From positions 248,001-312,000 of the forward strand of contig JBDUYP010000007.1 in assembly GCA_039944535.1 (NCBI GenBank): a DNA stretch of 64,000 nt, given 5' to 3'. The translations under genes were made by a program, and so were the position numbers. Source of the stretch: JAMZMI01 sp039944535. GTDB lineage: Bacteria > Bacteroidota > Bacteroidia > Cytophagales > Cyclobacteriaceae. A model generated the notes under the pieces. The model was not told where the DNA came from. It saw only the letters and a program-made list of their open reading frames with translations, and ran no database searches. Positions 25,279 to 33,761 of the stretch are shown piece by piece (position 1 is the first letter of the stretch; every line of letters begins with the position of its first letter).

Positions 25279-26023
25279 CCAAATCTTGAATTCGAAGGTT
25301 TGGAAATTGTCACAAGAAAGTTCTCTTAATATTATTATTGAAGCGATTAAATCTAAACATCGCTTAAACCACATTGTTGTAAATGCTGGAAAACTTGTTG
25401 GTATGCAAAAGGATCGAGCGCTCTATGAGTCTGTTCGAAATGCCGATATGGTTAATGCGGATGGTATGTCTGTGGTATGGGCCTCTCGTTTTCTTGGAAA
25501 TCGCTTACCTGAAAGGGTTGCTGGTATTGACCTTATGGAAGAATTAATTCGAACCTCTAAACCAGAAGGATTCAAGGTATTTTTCTTTGGAGCCAAGGAG
25601 GAAGTGGTCTCAGAACTTGTTAGAAGGTACGCTCAAGAGTATGGTAATGAAATTATAGCTGGATATAGAAATGGCTTCTACACAGCCGATGAAGAGTTGT
25701 CAATTGCCCAACAAATTGGAGAAAGTGGAGCTGATATCCTTTTTGTAGCGATTACTTCTCCTAAGAAAGAAATTTTTTTAAATACCTATAAGAATGTTTT
25801 GAAGGTGCCGTTCACTATGGGTGTGGGTGGAAGTTTTGACGTAGTGGCTGGTATAACAAAGAGGGCACCATTATGGATGCAAAAAATAGGACTTGAGTGG
25901 TTCTATAGATTTTTACAAGAGCCTAGTAGGATGTGGAAAAGATATCTTGTTGGCAATACTAGGTTCATTTTACTGGTTTTTAAACAAAAAATGGGCTTGT
26001 ATAAAAACCCATTTTCTGAATAG
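25253..26023 (+). CDS. WecG/TagA/CpsF-family glycosyltransferase (GT26)
   Basis: A 256-residue enzyme of the WecG/TagA/CpsF family that transfers ManNAcA or ManNAc to polyprenyl-PP-GlcNAc. Family segments visible are NADGMSVVWASRFLG (about 68-82), RVAGIDLMEEL (86-96), FFFGAKEEV, AITSPKKEIF and MGVGGSFDVVAG. With wecB and wecC encoded upstream, UDP-ManNAcA is the likely donor. It is the last gene of the plus-strand run; its final codons contain a hairpin that probably serves as terminator for glmS on the other strand. Confidence 0.88.
   Translation: MQLERVESSQILNSKVWKLSQESSLNIIIEAIKSKHRLNHIVVNAGKLVGMQKDRALYESVRNADMVNADGMSVVWASRFLGNRLPERVAGIDLMEELIRTSKPEGFKVFFFGAKEEVVSELVRRYAQEYGNEIIAGYRNGFYTADEELSIAQQIGESGADILFVAITSPKKEIFLNTYKNVLKVPFTMGVGGSFDVVAGITKRAPLWMQKIGLEWFYRFLQEPSRMWKRYLVGNTRFILLVFKQKMGLYKNPFSE
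25982..26015 (-). terminator. Probable rho-independent terminator of glmS
   Basis: Arms AAAATGGG (25988-25995) and CCCATTTT (26008-26015) form a perfect 8-bp stem with a 12-nt loop. On the minus strand the stem is followed by a T-rich run ending in TTTTTTG. It lies within the last codons of the convergent WecG/TagA gene, about 25 bp past the glmS stop. Confidence 0.65.
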
Positions 26024-26040
26024 CCATTCTTTGTTTTAAT

Positions 26041-27885
26041 TTACTCGACAGTCACACTTTTGGCTAAATTTCTTGGTTGGTCCACATTGCATCCTCTCAT
26101 TAGAGCAATGTGATACGACAATAATTGCAAGGGAATGACAGAAAGTAGGGGGGTCAGGGCTGTGTGAGTACTTGGTATTTCAATAATAAAATCAGCCATT
26201 TCTTTTACTATTTCATCTCCTTCAGAAACAATTGCTATCACTTTACCCTTTCTGGATTTTACCTCCTGAATATTAGAAATAATTTTTTCGTAGGAATCAT
26301 CTTTGGTGGCTATAAAAACCACAGGCATATCCTCATCAATGAGGGCAATAGGGCCGTGTTTCATTTCAGCTGCCGGATACCCTTCAGCGTGGATATAAGA
26401 AATTTCTTTTAGCTTTAGCGCTCCTTCAAGTGCAACAGGAAAATTATTTCCCCTGCCTAAATACAGGAAATTTCTCGAAGCACTGAAAGTTTTTGAAATG
26501 GCTTCAATTACAGCATTTTTTTCTAATACCAATGACACCTTTGAAGGAATCTGTTCCAAACCAATGAGAAGTTCCCTGAATTGGCCTTCGGAAATTGTGC
26601 CTTTTAGAAGGCCGATTTTAATAGCTATCATTGAAAGTACTGTAACCTGAGAGGTGAATGCCTTTGTGGAAGCCACACCTATTTCTGGGCCGGCATGAAG
26701 GTAGGCTCCTTCATGTGTTTCTCTGGCTATTGAGGATCCAACAGCATTAACTACTCCAAAAACAAGGGCACCTTTAGACTTGGCAAGTTCAATGGCTGCT
26801 AAAGTATCGGCGGTTTCTCCAGATTGCGAAATGGCAATGAAAATATCGCCTTCATTAATAATGGGATTTCTATAACGGAATTCAGAGGCATATTCCACTT
26901 CCACTGGAATTCTACAGATATCTTCAAATAAATACTCTGAAACCAGACCGGCGTGCCAGGAAGTCCCACAACCCAGCATGGTGATTTTTTGAGCATTAAT
27001 CAGTGCGGAAGCATATTTGTTAATTCCTCCTAGTGTGAGCTGATTAGTTTGCGAATTCACTCTCCCTAACATGGTATTTCGAATGGATTCAGGCTGTTCG
27101 AAAATTTCCTTTTGCATGAAATGATCATATCCACCCTTTTCTATCTCTTCCAAATCCATGTCTATGGTTTGTATGGTATGCGCTTGGATGTCGTTATCAA
27201 GGTTTTTAATTGCATAGCCAGAAGGTGACATCAAGCATATTTCGTTTTCTTTCAAATAGATTACTTCATTGGTGTATTCTATTATAGGAGTAGCATCTGA
27301 AGCGATGAAAAAGCCATCATCTTTTACGCCGAGGACCATAGGGCTTCCTTTTCTAGCTGCGAATAAAGAAGAGGGCTCTTTTTTTGAAATCATTACTATC
27401 GCATAAGCACCCACAATACGCTTTAAGGCGATTCTAAACGCATCTTCTGTACTAAGATTTTCAGAGTCTCTGATGAATTGAATAAAATTGACAAGAACTT
27501 CAGTGTCTGTCTCACTTGTGAAAACAAAGCCTTTGGATTCTAGCTCTTTTTTGAGGATGTTGTAGTTCTCGATAATACCATTATGAACAATGATTAAACT
27601 ACCATCCGTTGATTGATGAGGATGTGCATTTTGATCGTTAGGCACACCATGGGTAGCCCAACGAGTATGCCCAATTGCTGGTCCAGGATCAAGCTCAATA
27701 TTGTTGCTTTCCAACAAGCCGATCAAGTCCTGAACTTTTCCAAAAGTTTTGTTAATTACCATTCTACTTGAAATAAATCCCCCAATCCCCGCACTGTCAT
27801 ACCCACGATATTCGAGTCTCTGTAGTCCTTTAATAATTATTTCCTGAGGATGAGAGTATCCCACATAAGCTACTATTCCACACAT
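26041..27885 (-). CDS. glmS: Glutamine-fructose-6-phosphate aminotransferase (isomerising)
   Basis: A 614-residue enzyme that makes glucosamine-6-phosphate for UDP-GlcNAc. I chose the ATG at 27885, since it yields MCGIVAYVG with Cys2 as the N-terminal glutaminase nucleophile; a longer reading would bury this cysteine. The glutaminase domain (to about 230) has GHTRWATHG and HNGIIENY. Two SIS sugar-isomerase domains follow, with CGTSWHAG, SQSGETADT and the C-terminal PRNLAKSVTVE. It is convergent with the polysaccharide operon and would supply its amino sugars. Confidence 0.96.
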   Translation of the reverse strand: MCGIVAYVGYSHPQEIIIKGLQRLEYRGYDSAGIGGFISSRMVINKTFGKVQDLIGLLESNNIELDPGPAIGHTRWATHGVPNDQNAHPHQSTDGSLIIVHNGIIENYNILKKELESKGFVFTSETDTEVLVNFIQFIRDSENLSTEDAFRIALKRIVGAYAIVMISKKEPSSLFAARKGSPMVLGVKDDGFFIASDATPIIEYTNEVIYLKENEICLMSPSGYAIKNLDNDIQAHTIQTIDMDLEEIEKGGYDHFMQKEIFEQPESIRNTMLGRVNSQTNQLTLGGINKYASALINAQKITMLGCGTSWHAGLVSEYLFEDICRIPVEVEYASEFRYRNPIINEGDIFIAISQSGETADTLAAIELAKSKGALVFGVVNAVGSSIARETHEGAYLHAGPEIGVASTKAFTSQVTVLSMIAIKIGLLKGTISEGQFRELLIGLEQIPSKVSLVLEKNAVIEAISKTFSASRNFLYLGRGNNFPVALEGALKLKEISYIHAEGYPAAEMKHGPIALIDEDMPVVFIATKDDSYEKIISNIQEVKSRKGKVIAIVSEGDEIVKEMADFIIEIPSTHTALTPLLSVIPLQLLSYHIALMRGCNVDQPRNLAKSVTVE

Positions 27886-27923
27886 TGTAAGCCTTGTTAA
27901 TTTACCTAGTTTCAATTTTTTAG

Positions 27924-27955
27924 CAAAAGTAGAGAGTTTTTATTAGCACTTGCAA
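27924..27955 (-). promoter_or_regulatory. glmS promoter (TTG-N21-TACTTTTG)
   Basis: On the minus strand a TTG -33 box (27955-27953) lies 21 bp before TACTTTTG (27931-27924), an exact match to the Bacteroidota -33/-7 pattern. It sits about 38 bp upstream of the chosen glmS start, leaving room for a short leader. Confidence 0.65.
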
Positions 27956-27982
27956 GTTAGAGAAGCTTTCCATTCATATTCT

Positions 27983-28014
27983 TTGAGGCAGATTCATCGA
28001 ATTAGCTATCTTCG
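27983..28014 (+). promoter_or_regulatory. Candidate promoter of the phosphoglycosyltransferase gene
   Basis: TTG (27983-27985) is followed after 21 bp by TATCTTCG (28007-28014), which matches TAnnTTTG at all but one position. It ends 19 bp before the ATG at 28034 and faces away from the glmS promoter. Confidence 0.45.
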
Positions 28015-28033
28015 CATTTGAAATTCTTGGCAT

Positions 28034-29413
28034 ATGGCGAGCAGAAGATACTCTCAATACTTTCCTCTTATATTCGTTATTGCGGATTTGGCAGCTTTAA
28101 ACCTTTCGGTTTTTGCTGCTAATTTTCTCAAGTTTAACACTTTTAATTACCCTCACGACTCCTTTCCGTTATTATATGCTTTGCTGAATGTACTTTGGAT
28201 AGGTGTTTTTTTTGGAGCAAAGCTTCATGAAATAAAGCGCGAGAATAGACTTCTAGATCATCTCAACGGTGTTTTGAGTGCCTTAGTTGTTAATCTGGCA
28301 ATTGTGTTTGCCTTTTGGTTTATCGCAAAGCCCTATTATTACTCGCGTGAGCATTTATTTTACACATATCTTTCATTTACCGTACTTATAGTTCTTTGGA
28401 GGTCCATTTGGCATTACTTTATTAGGTATTATAGATCTAAAGGCTTTAATGTCAGAAATGTATTAATCATCGGGTACAACCAGCTAACGGAAGATTTGGT
28501 CAATGTTTTCGAGGTAGATAAGGGAATTGGGTATAATTTTTTAGGATATTTTGATGATGATTTGGCCATAGATAAAAGAACGGGGACGATTGGGGATGTT
28601 AGGGAGTTTGCAATTAAAAACGAGGTTGATATTATCTTTTGTTATTTGCCAAAAATAGGGGAGGAGGCAACAGCCCAATTGGTGAATTTTGCAGAGAATA
28701 ATTTAATCAAAGTAAAGATTATCAGTCAGTTCAGTGCTCTTGGTTTTAATAATCTTGCAATCCAAAATTACGGATCAATCCCTACAATAAACATAACTGC
28801 ATTACCGCTTGATAAGAAAGTCAATCAATATGTTAAGAGGTTGTTTGATGTGATTTTTGCTTCTTTAGTACTTGTTTTGATTCTTTCTTGGTTGGTGCCT
28901 TTTATAGCCCTTTTGATTCGGTTGGAGTCAAAAGGACCAATATTTTTTCGACAAGAAAGAAACGGCCTTAATAACAAAAAATTTAAGATTTGGAAATTCA
29001 GGAGCATGTATGTTCATGATGATTCTAAAGTTATACAAGCGCGAAAAGGGGACAGAAGAATTACAAGAATCGGTGCTTTCCTTAGAAAGTCCAGCATAGA
29101 TGAGTTACCACAATTTTTCAATGTACTGGCAGGAGACATGTCAGTTGTTGGTCCACGTCCCCATGCGGTCAAGCACAACGAGGAATTTCGAAAAAAGATT
29201 GACAGATTCATTCAGCGACATGCCGTAAAGCCGGGGATTACGGGATTAGCTCAGGCAAAAGGGTTTAGAGGAGAAACTGCAGAATTTAGTGATATGAGCG
29301 GAAGAGTTCGGTTGGATCGGTTTTACGTCAAAAACTGGTCACTGATTCTTGACTTCAAGATTATTATTCTTACGATAGTCTCCATTTTGAAAGGAAGTGA
29401 GAACGCTTACTAA
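28034..29413 (+). CDS. Polyprenyl-phosphate hexose-1-phosphate transferase (WcaJ/WbaP type)
   Basis: A 459-residue initiating phosphoglycosyltransferase. Four or more N-terminal membrane spans (to about 130) are followed by a Rossmann-like CoA-binding-type domain (LIIGYNQLTEDLVNVFE near 143-160), a further membrane segment near 275-297, and the C-terminal bacterial sugar transferase domain with FRQERNGLNNKKFKIWKFRS, DELPQFFNVLAGDMSVVGPR and KPGITGLAQ. It links the first sugar phosphate to undecaprenyl phosphate. It is the first of two initiating enzymes in the locus; glucose or galactose phosphate is the usual donor sugar. Confidence 0.92.
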   Translation: MASRRYSQYFPLIFVIADLAALNLSVFAANFLKFNTFNYPHDSFPLLYALLNVLWIGVFFGAKLHEIKRENRLLDHLNGVLSALVVNLAIVFAFWFIAKPYYYSREHLFYTYLSFTVLIVLWRSIWHYFIRYYRSKGFNVRNVLIIGYNQLTEDLVNVFEVDKGIGYNFLGYFDDDLAIDKRTGTIGDVREFAIKNEVDIIFCYLPKIGEEATAQLVNFAENNLIKVKIISQFSALGFNNLAIQNYGSIPTINITALPLDKKVNQYVKRLFDVIFASLVLVLILSWLVPFIALLIRLESKGPIFFRQERNGLNNKKFKIWKFRSMYVHDDSKVIQARKGDRRITRIGAFLRKSSIDELPQFFNVLAGDMSVVGPRPHAVKHNEEFRKKIDRFIQRHAVKPGITGLAQAKGFRGETAEFSDMSGRVRLDRFYVKNWSLILDFKIIILTIVSILKGSENAY

Positions 29414-29438
29414 GTTGTAAGTGTATTTGTTTTTCTCT

Positions 29439-29930
29439 TCAAGCCTGCTTCTCAAAAATATCATTATACAGAATTCTTCCCCCTTCAATAAATAGAAGGA
29501 TAAATGGAAGCCCAAAAAGCTTCTGAAACGCATCGTAGCTGATATTGTAAATCAACTCTAATTCCAGAACTTTTCCAATCAAAGCCAACCCTACGGATAG
29601 TGCGATCAACCCCGTTAGTCCTATTGTCAAATAGTTCCTCGTTTTCTTTTGTTTATGGAATAGCAGGAAAATAAAAGCAATGTGAAGGAGAAAATAGGTG
29701 GGGTAGTAAATTATCCAACCCAGAATGCCCGAAACTTCTTTATTGGTTTGAGCAAACTCATTCATTATAGAGGTGATTTTAGCAGAATCAAAACCTAATA
29801 GACTCAAGGTTTTCTCAATAAGTTGAGCATAAATACCCTTTACCCAGTTCTTAAAAAAGCCATAAAGCACAATCAGTATGAGAACAATGGTTGATAGAGC
29901 CTTGGCTGAGATATTTTTAAGCATTGGCAA
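29439..29930 (-). CDS. Exosortase-associated membrane protein
   Basis: A 163-residue protein with about four membrane spans (near 10-25, 70-93, 103-123 and 140-156) and a C-terminal PFILLFIEGGRILYNDIFEK. I do not recognise a catalytic motif. It starts 14 bp inside the end of the exosortase gene on the same strand, a pairing seen in Bacteroidota where exosortases are followed by a small dedicated membrane protein. The function is unknown; a role in substrate presentation is inference from the pairing. Confidence 0.6.
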   Translation of the reverse strand: MPMLKNISAKALSTIVLILIVLYGFFKNWVKGIYAQLIEKTLSLLGFDSAKITSIMNEFAQTNKEVSGILGWIIYYPTYFLLHIAFIFLLFHKQKKTRNYLTIGLTGLIALSVGLALIGKVLELELIYNISYDAFQKLFGLPFILLFIEGGRILYNDIFEKQA

Positions 29931-30444
29931 TAACAGAATATCGCTTTAACCAAAAGCGCCAGATGAGGAAAACGACTATGTAAACCACAAAAACATAGGT
30001 GTACTTATGGTTGAATTCGAAGGTCTCCTGGAAAAATTTATAGTTCAATGACAGCACAATTTCCCGAATCACGTTTACCAAAAATATGATACCAATACCT
30101 GTAGGAATGAAAATAGCCTTGTAAACCCATCTGCCGGGGAAGCACAGTAGAAAACCAGCGTACAGCGCAAAAAGCTCCAATCCGTTACACGCGTCTGCCA
30201 CTAAGACCACAGGCTGATTGTCTATATACACCAAATCTCCCTTTCCATGGGTTTCATACCCCAAAACATCCAGGCCGATCACAGTACCGTCAATCACTTG
30301 CTGGGTCAGGAAGGCGTTGAGTCTCCCATCGGGCTGTATGAACCCATAGAAAATAGCCAACCAAAGGACATAAGCTATTCCTGCTCTGATCAGAAATACT
30401 TTGACCAACTTCTTTCTGTCACTATACTTGTTTTCTTTTTCCAC
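29917..30444 (-). CDS. Exosortase/archaeosortase-family transpeptidase
   Basis: A 175-residue multi-span membrane protein with the proposed exosortase catalytic triad: Cys in VADACNGLELFALY (about Cys86), Arg in NVIREIVLSLNY (about Arg123) and His in FNHKYTYVFVVYIVVF (about His145). Exosortases cleave and sort secreted proteins with a C-terminal sorting signal and usually sit in genomes making exopolysaccharide, as here. The start is GTG at 30444, with a TATTTTTG box 4 bp upstream. The subfamily (XrtF or another Bacteroidota type) cannot be fixed by eye. No substrate protein with such a signal is in the window. Confidence 0.82.
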   Translation of the reverse strand: MEKENKYSDRKKLVKVFLIRAGIAYVLWLAIFYGFIQPDGRLNAFLTQQVIDGTVIGLDVLGYETHGKGDLVYIDNQPVVLVADACNGLELFALYAGFLLCFPGRWVYKAIFIPTGIGIIFLVNVIREIVLSLNYKFFQETFEFNHKYTYVFVVYIVVFLIWRFWLKRYSVIANA

Positions 30445-30448
30445 AAAT

Positions 30449-30456
30449 CAAAAATA
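30449..30456 (-). promoter_or_regulatory. Candidate -7 box of the exosortase pair
   Basis: TATTTTTG on the minus strand matches TAnnTTTG exactly and ends 4 bp before the GTG start. No clear TTG box is seen at the usual distance, so support is partial. Confidence 0.35.
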
Positions 30457-30611
30457 CAATAACCTGCATTTCTCAGCGCAGCGTTTTTTCATTTTGTAAT
30501 GAGTATTCTCAGTTGTTGGATTACAATCATCTTTATTCAAGTACAACTTAACCCCTGAGAACCTCATTCTATCGAAATAGTAATACTTTTTCTGAGATAT
30601 TTAATACTTTA

Positions 30612-31736
30612 GTGGAAGTAATTCTGATATACATGCTCTTACTTCTTGCCGTCTCAATATCCTTTTTAGTAACATTCATTTTGCTTCCTTTAATCATCAA
30701 GGTGTCAAAGTCTATTGATGTGCTTGATATGCCTGATAGGCGTAAGATTCACAAGGTGAGCACTCCATCACTGGGTGGGATTGGTATTTTCATAGGGTTT
30801 GTCATGGCGATGCTTATTTCAATTTCTTTTGCCGAGCTGGCCGAGCTAAAGTACTTTTTAGGTGGTGTGGCCTTGATTTTTGTCTTGGGTATTAGAGACG
30901 ATATTGCCAGCTTACAAGCCAAGCATAAAATTGCTGTTCAGCTGTTGTGTGCCGTTCTAATCGTGTTTTTTTCCGGGATCAAGCTTCAAGGGCTTTATGG
31001 AATTTTGGGGATCCACGAACTTCCCTACGGTATAGCTGAGTTTCTGAGTGTTTTCATGATTGTGGGATTTACCAACTCGTTCAATCTCATCGATGGGATT
31101 GACGGTCTGGCCGGATCATTGGGATTTATAATCTTGAGTTTGTTTGGATGGATTTTCTTGAAAATGGAAATGTATTCGCTGGCGATATTCTGTTTAGCCG
31201 TATCCGGATCATTAGGAGCTTTTCTATTTTTCAATTGGCACCCATCCAAAGTTTTCATGGGAGATACAGGATCAATGCTTTTAGGGTTTATAACCTCCGT
31301 TTTGGCTATTGTGGTGATAAACAATGCACAGGCGTTGGTTTTTACCGAAGGGATTATAATCAAATCGCCTGTTGCGCTGACAATTGGGGCCTTGTCAATT
31401 CCGATATATGATACTTTACGTGTTTTTATCATTAGGTTTTCAAAAGGGCAGTCTCCACTTGCTCCGGACAGAAACCACATACACCATGGACTGCTCAAAC
31501 TTGGCCTGAAGCACTCATCGGCGACTCTAATTCTTGTTGGTTTAAACTTGCTAGTTCTATCAGCAGTCGTCTTGTTGAATGAGACCTTAACAAATGGCCA
31601 ACTAATCATTTTGACGGCTGGAGTGATGTTTTTCTTTGGGCTGGTAATAGATCTATTGGGCCGAAGAAGAAAGTTCCTGGGAATTTCCTCGCAAGTCAAA
31701 TCGCCAAAAACACTGTACGTCTCAAAATCTGCTTAA
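30612..31736 (+). CDS. Undecaprenyl-phosphate GlcNAc-1-phosphate transferase (WecA/TagO type)
   Basis: A 374-residue polytopic enzyme of the MraY/WecA/TagO superfamily that starts glycan synthesis on undecaprenyl phosphate. It shows all the family motifs: DMPDRRKIHKVSTPSLGG near 39-56, Asp96-Asp97, NLIDGIDGLAG (158-168), FNWHPSKVFMGDTGSM, and RNHIHHGLL. The start may be GTG at 30612 or the ATG seven codons later. With WecB, WecC and WecG/TagA it could build a GlcNAc-ManNAcA lipid intermediate. It closes the polysaccharide locus. Confidence 0.92.
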   Translation: MEVILIYMLLLLAVSISFLVTFILLPLIIKVSKSIDVLDMPDRRKIHKVSTPSLGGIGIFIGFVMAMLISISFAELAELKYFLGGVALIFVLGIRDDIASLQAKHKIAVQLLCAVLIVFFSGIKLQGLYGILGIHELPYGIAEFLSVFMIVGFTNSFNLIDGIDGLAGSLGFIILSLFGWIFLKMEMYSLAIFCLAVSGSLGAFLFFNWHPSKVFMGDTGSMLLGFITSVLAIVVINNAQALVFTEGIIIKSPVALTIGALSIPIYDTLRVFIIRFSKGQSPLAPDRNHIHHGLLKLGLKHSSATLILVGLNLLVLSAVVLLNETLTNGQLIILTAGVMFFFGLVIDLLGRRRKFLGISSQVKSPKTLYVSKSA

Positions 31737-31744
31737 TATCTTAT

Positions 31745-31752
31745 TACTTTTG
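31745..31752 (+). promoter_or_regulatory. Candidate -7 box of pheS
   Basis: TACTTTTG matches the TAnnTTTG element exactly, 17 bp before the pheS ATG and 8 bp after the stop codon of the transferase gene. No good TTG -33 box was found. Confidence 0.4.
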
Positions 31753-31769
31753 CCACTTTACTAAGTGTG

Positions 31770-32780
31770 ATGAAAGAGAAGATTGAAAACTTAAGGGCAG
31801 AGCTACGCCAGGCCATTGCCAATTCTAAAGAAGAACTTGAAAACTACAGGCTGAAATACATCAGCAAGAAAGGTGTTGTAAGCGAACTTTTTGATGAGTT
31901 TAAAACTGTTCCTAACGAACAGAAAAGAGAACTGGGAGCAGCTTTGAATGTCTTTAAGACAGAAGCGCAGGAGAAGTTCAATGAACTGATAGAGGCTTTG
32001 AGTTCAAAGGGTGCAGAAGAAGAAGCTGCCGGATTGGACCTTACTTTGCCTGCAATTGAGGCATCTGGCTCTATTCATCCGCTTACGCAAATCAAAAACA
32101 GAATCATACAGATCTTTGAAAGGCAAGGTTTCAGCGTAGCAGAGGGTCCTGAGATCGAAGATGACTGGCACAACTTCACGGCGTTAAACTTCCCTGAAAA
32201 CCACCCTGCAAGAGAAATGCAGGACACGTATTTCATCGAACGTGATCCGGATGTGCTGTTACGTACACATACTTCCAATGTGCAAACGCGCCTGATGGAG
32301 AATGGGAAGCCGCCATTCAGATCGATTATGCCGGGCCGTGTATATCGAAACGAAGCAATTTCAGCCAGAGCACACTGTTTTTTCAATCAGGTAGAAGGTT
32401 TATATGTTGATAAGGATGTGAGCTTCAAAGATTTGAAACAAACGCTTTATCACTTTGCTAAAGAGCTTTTCGGCCCTCAAACCAAGATAAGATTTAGACC
32501 TTCTTACTTTCCATTTACAGAGCCATCGGCTGAGATCGATATCAGCTGTTTCATTTGCGGGGGTGATGGATGCAAGATTTGTAAATACTCAGGATGGGTA
32601 GAAATAGGAGGTTCGGGGATGGTGGATCCGAACGTCCTGAGCAGCTGCGGCATAGACCCGAAAGAATACAGTGGATTTGCATTCGGAATGGGAATAGAGC
32701 GAATCGCTATGCTGAAATATCAGATCGATGATATCAGGTTGTTCTCAGAAAATGATGTCCGTTTTTTGAAGCAGTTCTAG
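31770..32780 (+). CDS. pheS: Phenylalanine-tRNA ligase alpha subunit
   Basis: A 336-residue class II aminoacyl-tRNA synthetase subunit. An N-terminal coiled coil (about 1-85) that contacts tRNA is followed by the catalytic domain with GPEIEDDWHNFTALNFPENH, the motif 2 region GRVYRNEAISARAHCFFNQVEGL, and motif 3 FGMGIERIAMLKY. I chose the ATG at 31770; a GTG lies directly before it. The beta subunit gene is not adjacent. It ends 2 bp from the convergent moxR gene. Confidence 0.96.
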   Translation: MKEKIENLRAELRQAIANSKEELENYRLKYISKKGVVSELFDEFKTVPNEQKRELGAALNVFKTEAQEKFNELIEALSSKGAEEEAAGLDLTLPAIEASGSIHPLTQIKNRIIQIFERQGFSVAEGPEIEDDWHNFTALNFPENHPAREMQDTYFIERDPDVLLRTHTSNVQTRLMENGKPPFRSIMPGRVYRNEAISARAHCFFNQVEGLYVDKDVSFKDLKQTLYHFAKELFGPQTKIRFRPSYFPFTEPSAEIDISCFICGGDGCKICKYSGWVEIGGSGMVDPNVLSSCGIDPKEYSGFAFGMGIERIAMLKYQIDDIRLFSENDVRFLKQF

Positions 32781-32782
32781 GC

Positions 32783-33748
32783 TTATAGAAGTGCTTCGAT
32801 AATTTTCTCTTCTGTTTGTCCATCGGCCTCAGCACGGAAGTTTCGCACAATTCTGTGAGCCAGAATCGCTTTAGCCACAGCTTTTACGTCTTCAATGTCG
32901 GGAGAATATTTGCCAGCCAGAAGAGCGTTGCATTTAGCGCCGAGAATGAGATACTGGCTTGCTCGTGGGCCTGCTCCCCACTCCAGGTAGCTTTTGCTTA
33001 TTTCTGGTGCTAATTCGCTATCAGGCCTTGTTTTGTGCACCAGATTAACGGCATATTCAAAGACATTATCTGTCACGGGCACTTTCCTAACCAACTGCTG
33101 AAATTTTAGAATTTCGTCTTTCGAAATTATTTTTTCTACCTTCTGGTCAAGGTTAGAAGTGGTTTGCTTGACGATATTTAGCTCTTCCTCCAGTGAAGGG
33201 TAGTTCAGCTTAATCATGAACATAAAGCGGTCAAGCTGTGCTTCAGGGAGAGGATATGTGCCTTCTTGTTCGATGGGGTTTTGTGTCGCCAGGACAAAAA
33301 ATGGCTTATCCAAAGCGTGATGCTTTCCTCCGATGGTTACAGACCCCTCCTGCATAGCCTCAAGCAAGGCAGATTGTGTCTTAGGCGGAGTTCTGTTGAT
33401 CTCGTCAGCTAGAATCACATTGGAAAAAATGGGTCCCTTGATGAATCTGAAGTTTCTGTCTTGATCCAAAGTTTCAGCGCCCAGAACATCGCTAGGCATG
33501 AGGTCAGGGGTAAACTGAATTCGGCTGAAATTAAGCCCCAGGCTATTGGAAATGGTGTGTATCAAAAGGGTTTTGGCCAGTCCCGGGACTCCTACAAGAA
33601 GGGAGTGCCCTCCACAGAATATAGAAGTTATCAGCAAGCGGACAACACCCTTTTGTCCGATGATGGTCTTCCCAATCTCTTTTTCTAATCGCAAAAATGC
33701 TTCGTGAAGCTGATCGGCTTCCTGAACTTCATTTTTAGTTTCTTCCAT
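32783..33748 (-). CDS. MoxR-family AAA+ ATPase
   Basis: A 321-residue AAA+ protein with Walker A GVPGLAKT (53-60), Walker B VILADEI (111-117), a sensor-1 region ATQNPIEQEGTYPLPEAQLDRF and a C-terminal lid domain. MoxR ATPases act as chaperones that mature metalloenzymes or envelope complexes, usually with DUF58 and VWA partners. Here neither partner is adjacent; the gene instead ends a minus-strand operon with SurA-like chaperones, 13 bp after the surA stop codon. Confidence 0.92.
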   Translation of the reverse strand: MEETKNEVQEADQLHEAFLRLEKEIGKTIIGQKGVVRLLITSIFCGGHSLLVGVPGLAKTLLIHTISNSLGLNFSRIQFTPDLMPSDVLGAETLDQDRNFRFIKGPIFSNVILADEINRTPPKTQSALLEAMQEGSVTIGGKHHALDKPFFVLATQNPIEQEGTYPLPEAQLDRFMFMIKLNYPSLEEELNIVKQTTSNLDQKVEKIISKDEILKFQQLVRKVPVTDNVFEYAVNLVHKTRPDSELAPEISKSYLEWGAGPRASQYLILGAKCNALLAGKYSPDIEDVKAVAKAILAHRIVRNFRAEADGQTEEKIIEALL

Positions 33749-33761
33749 CTTATGAATTGTT

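Noticed and set aside
26041..27915. glmS start at 27915
   Set aside because: It would place the catalytic cysteine at residue 12; glutaminase-type GlmS needs Cys right after the first Met, so 27885 is used.
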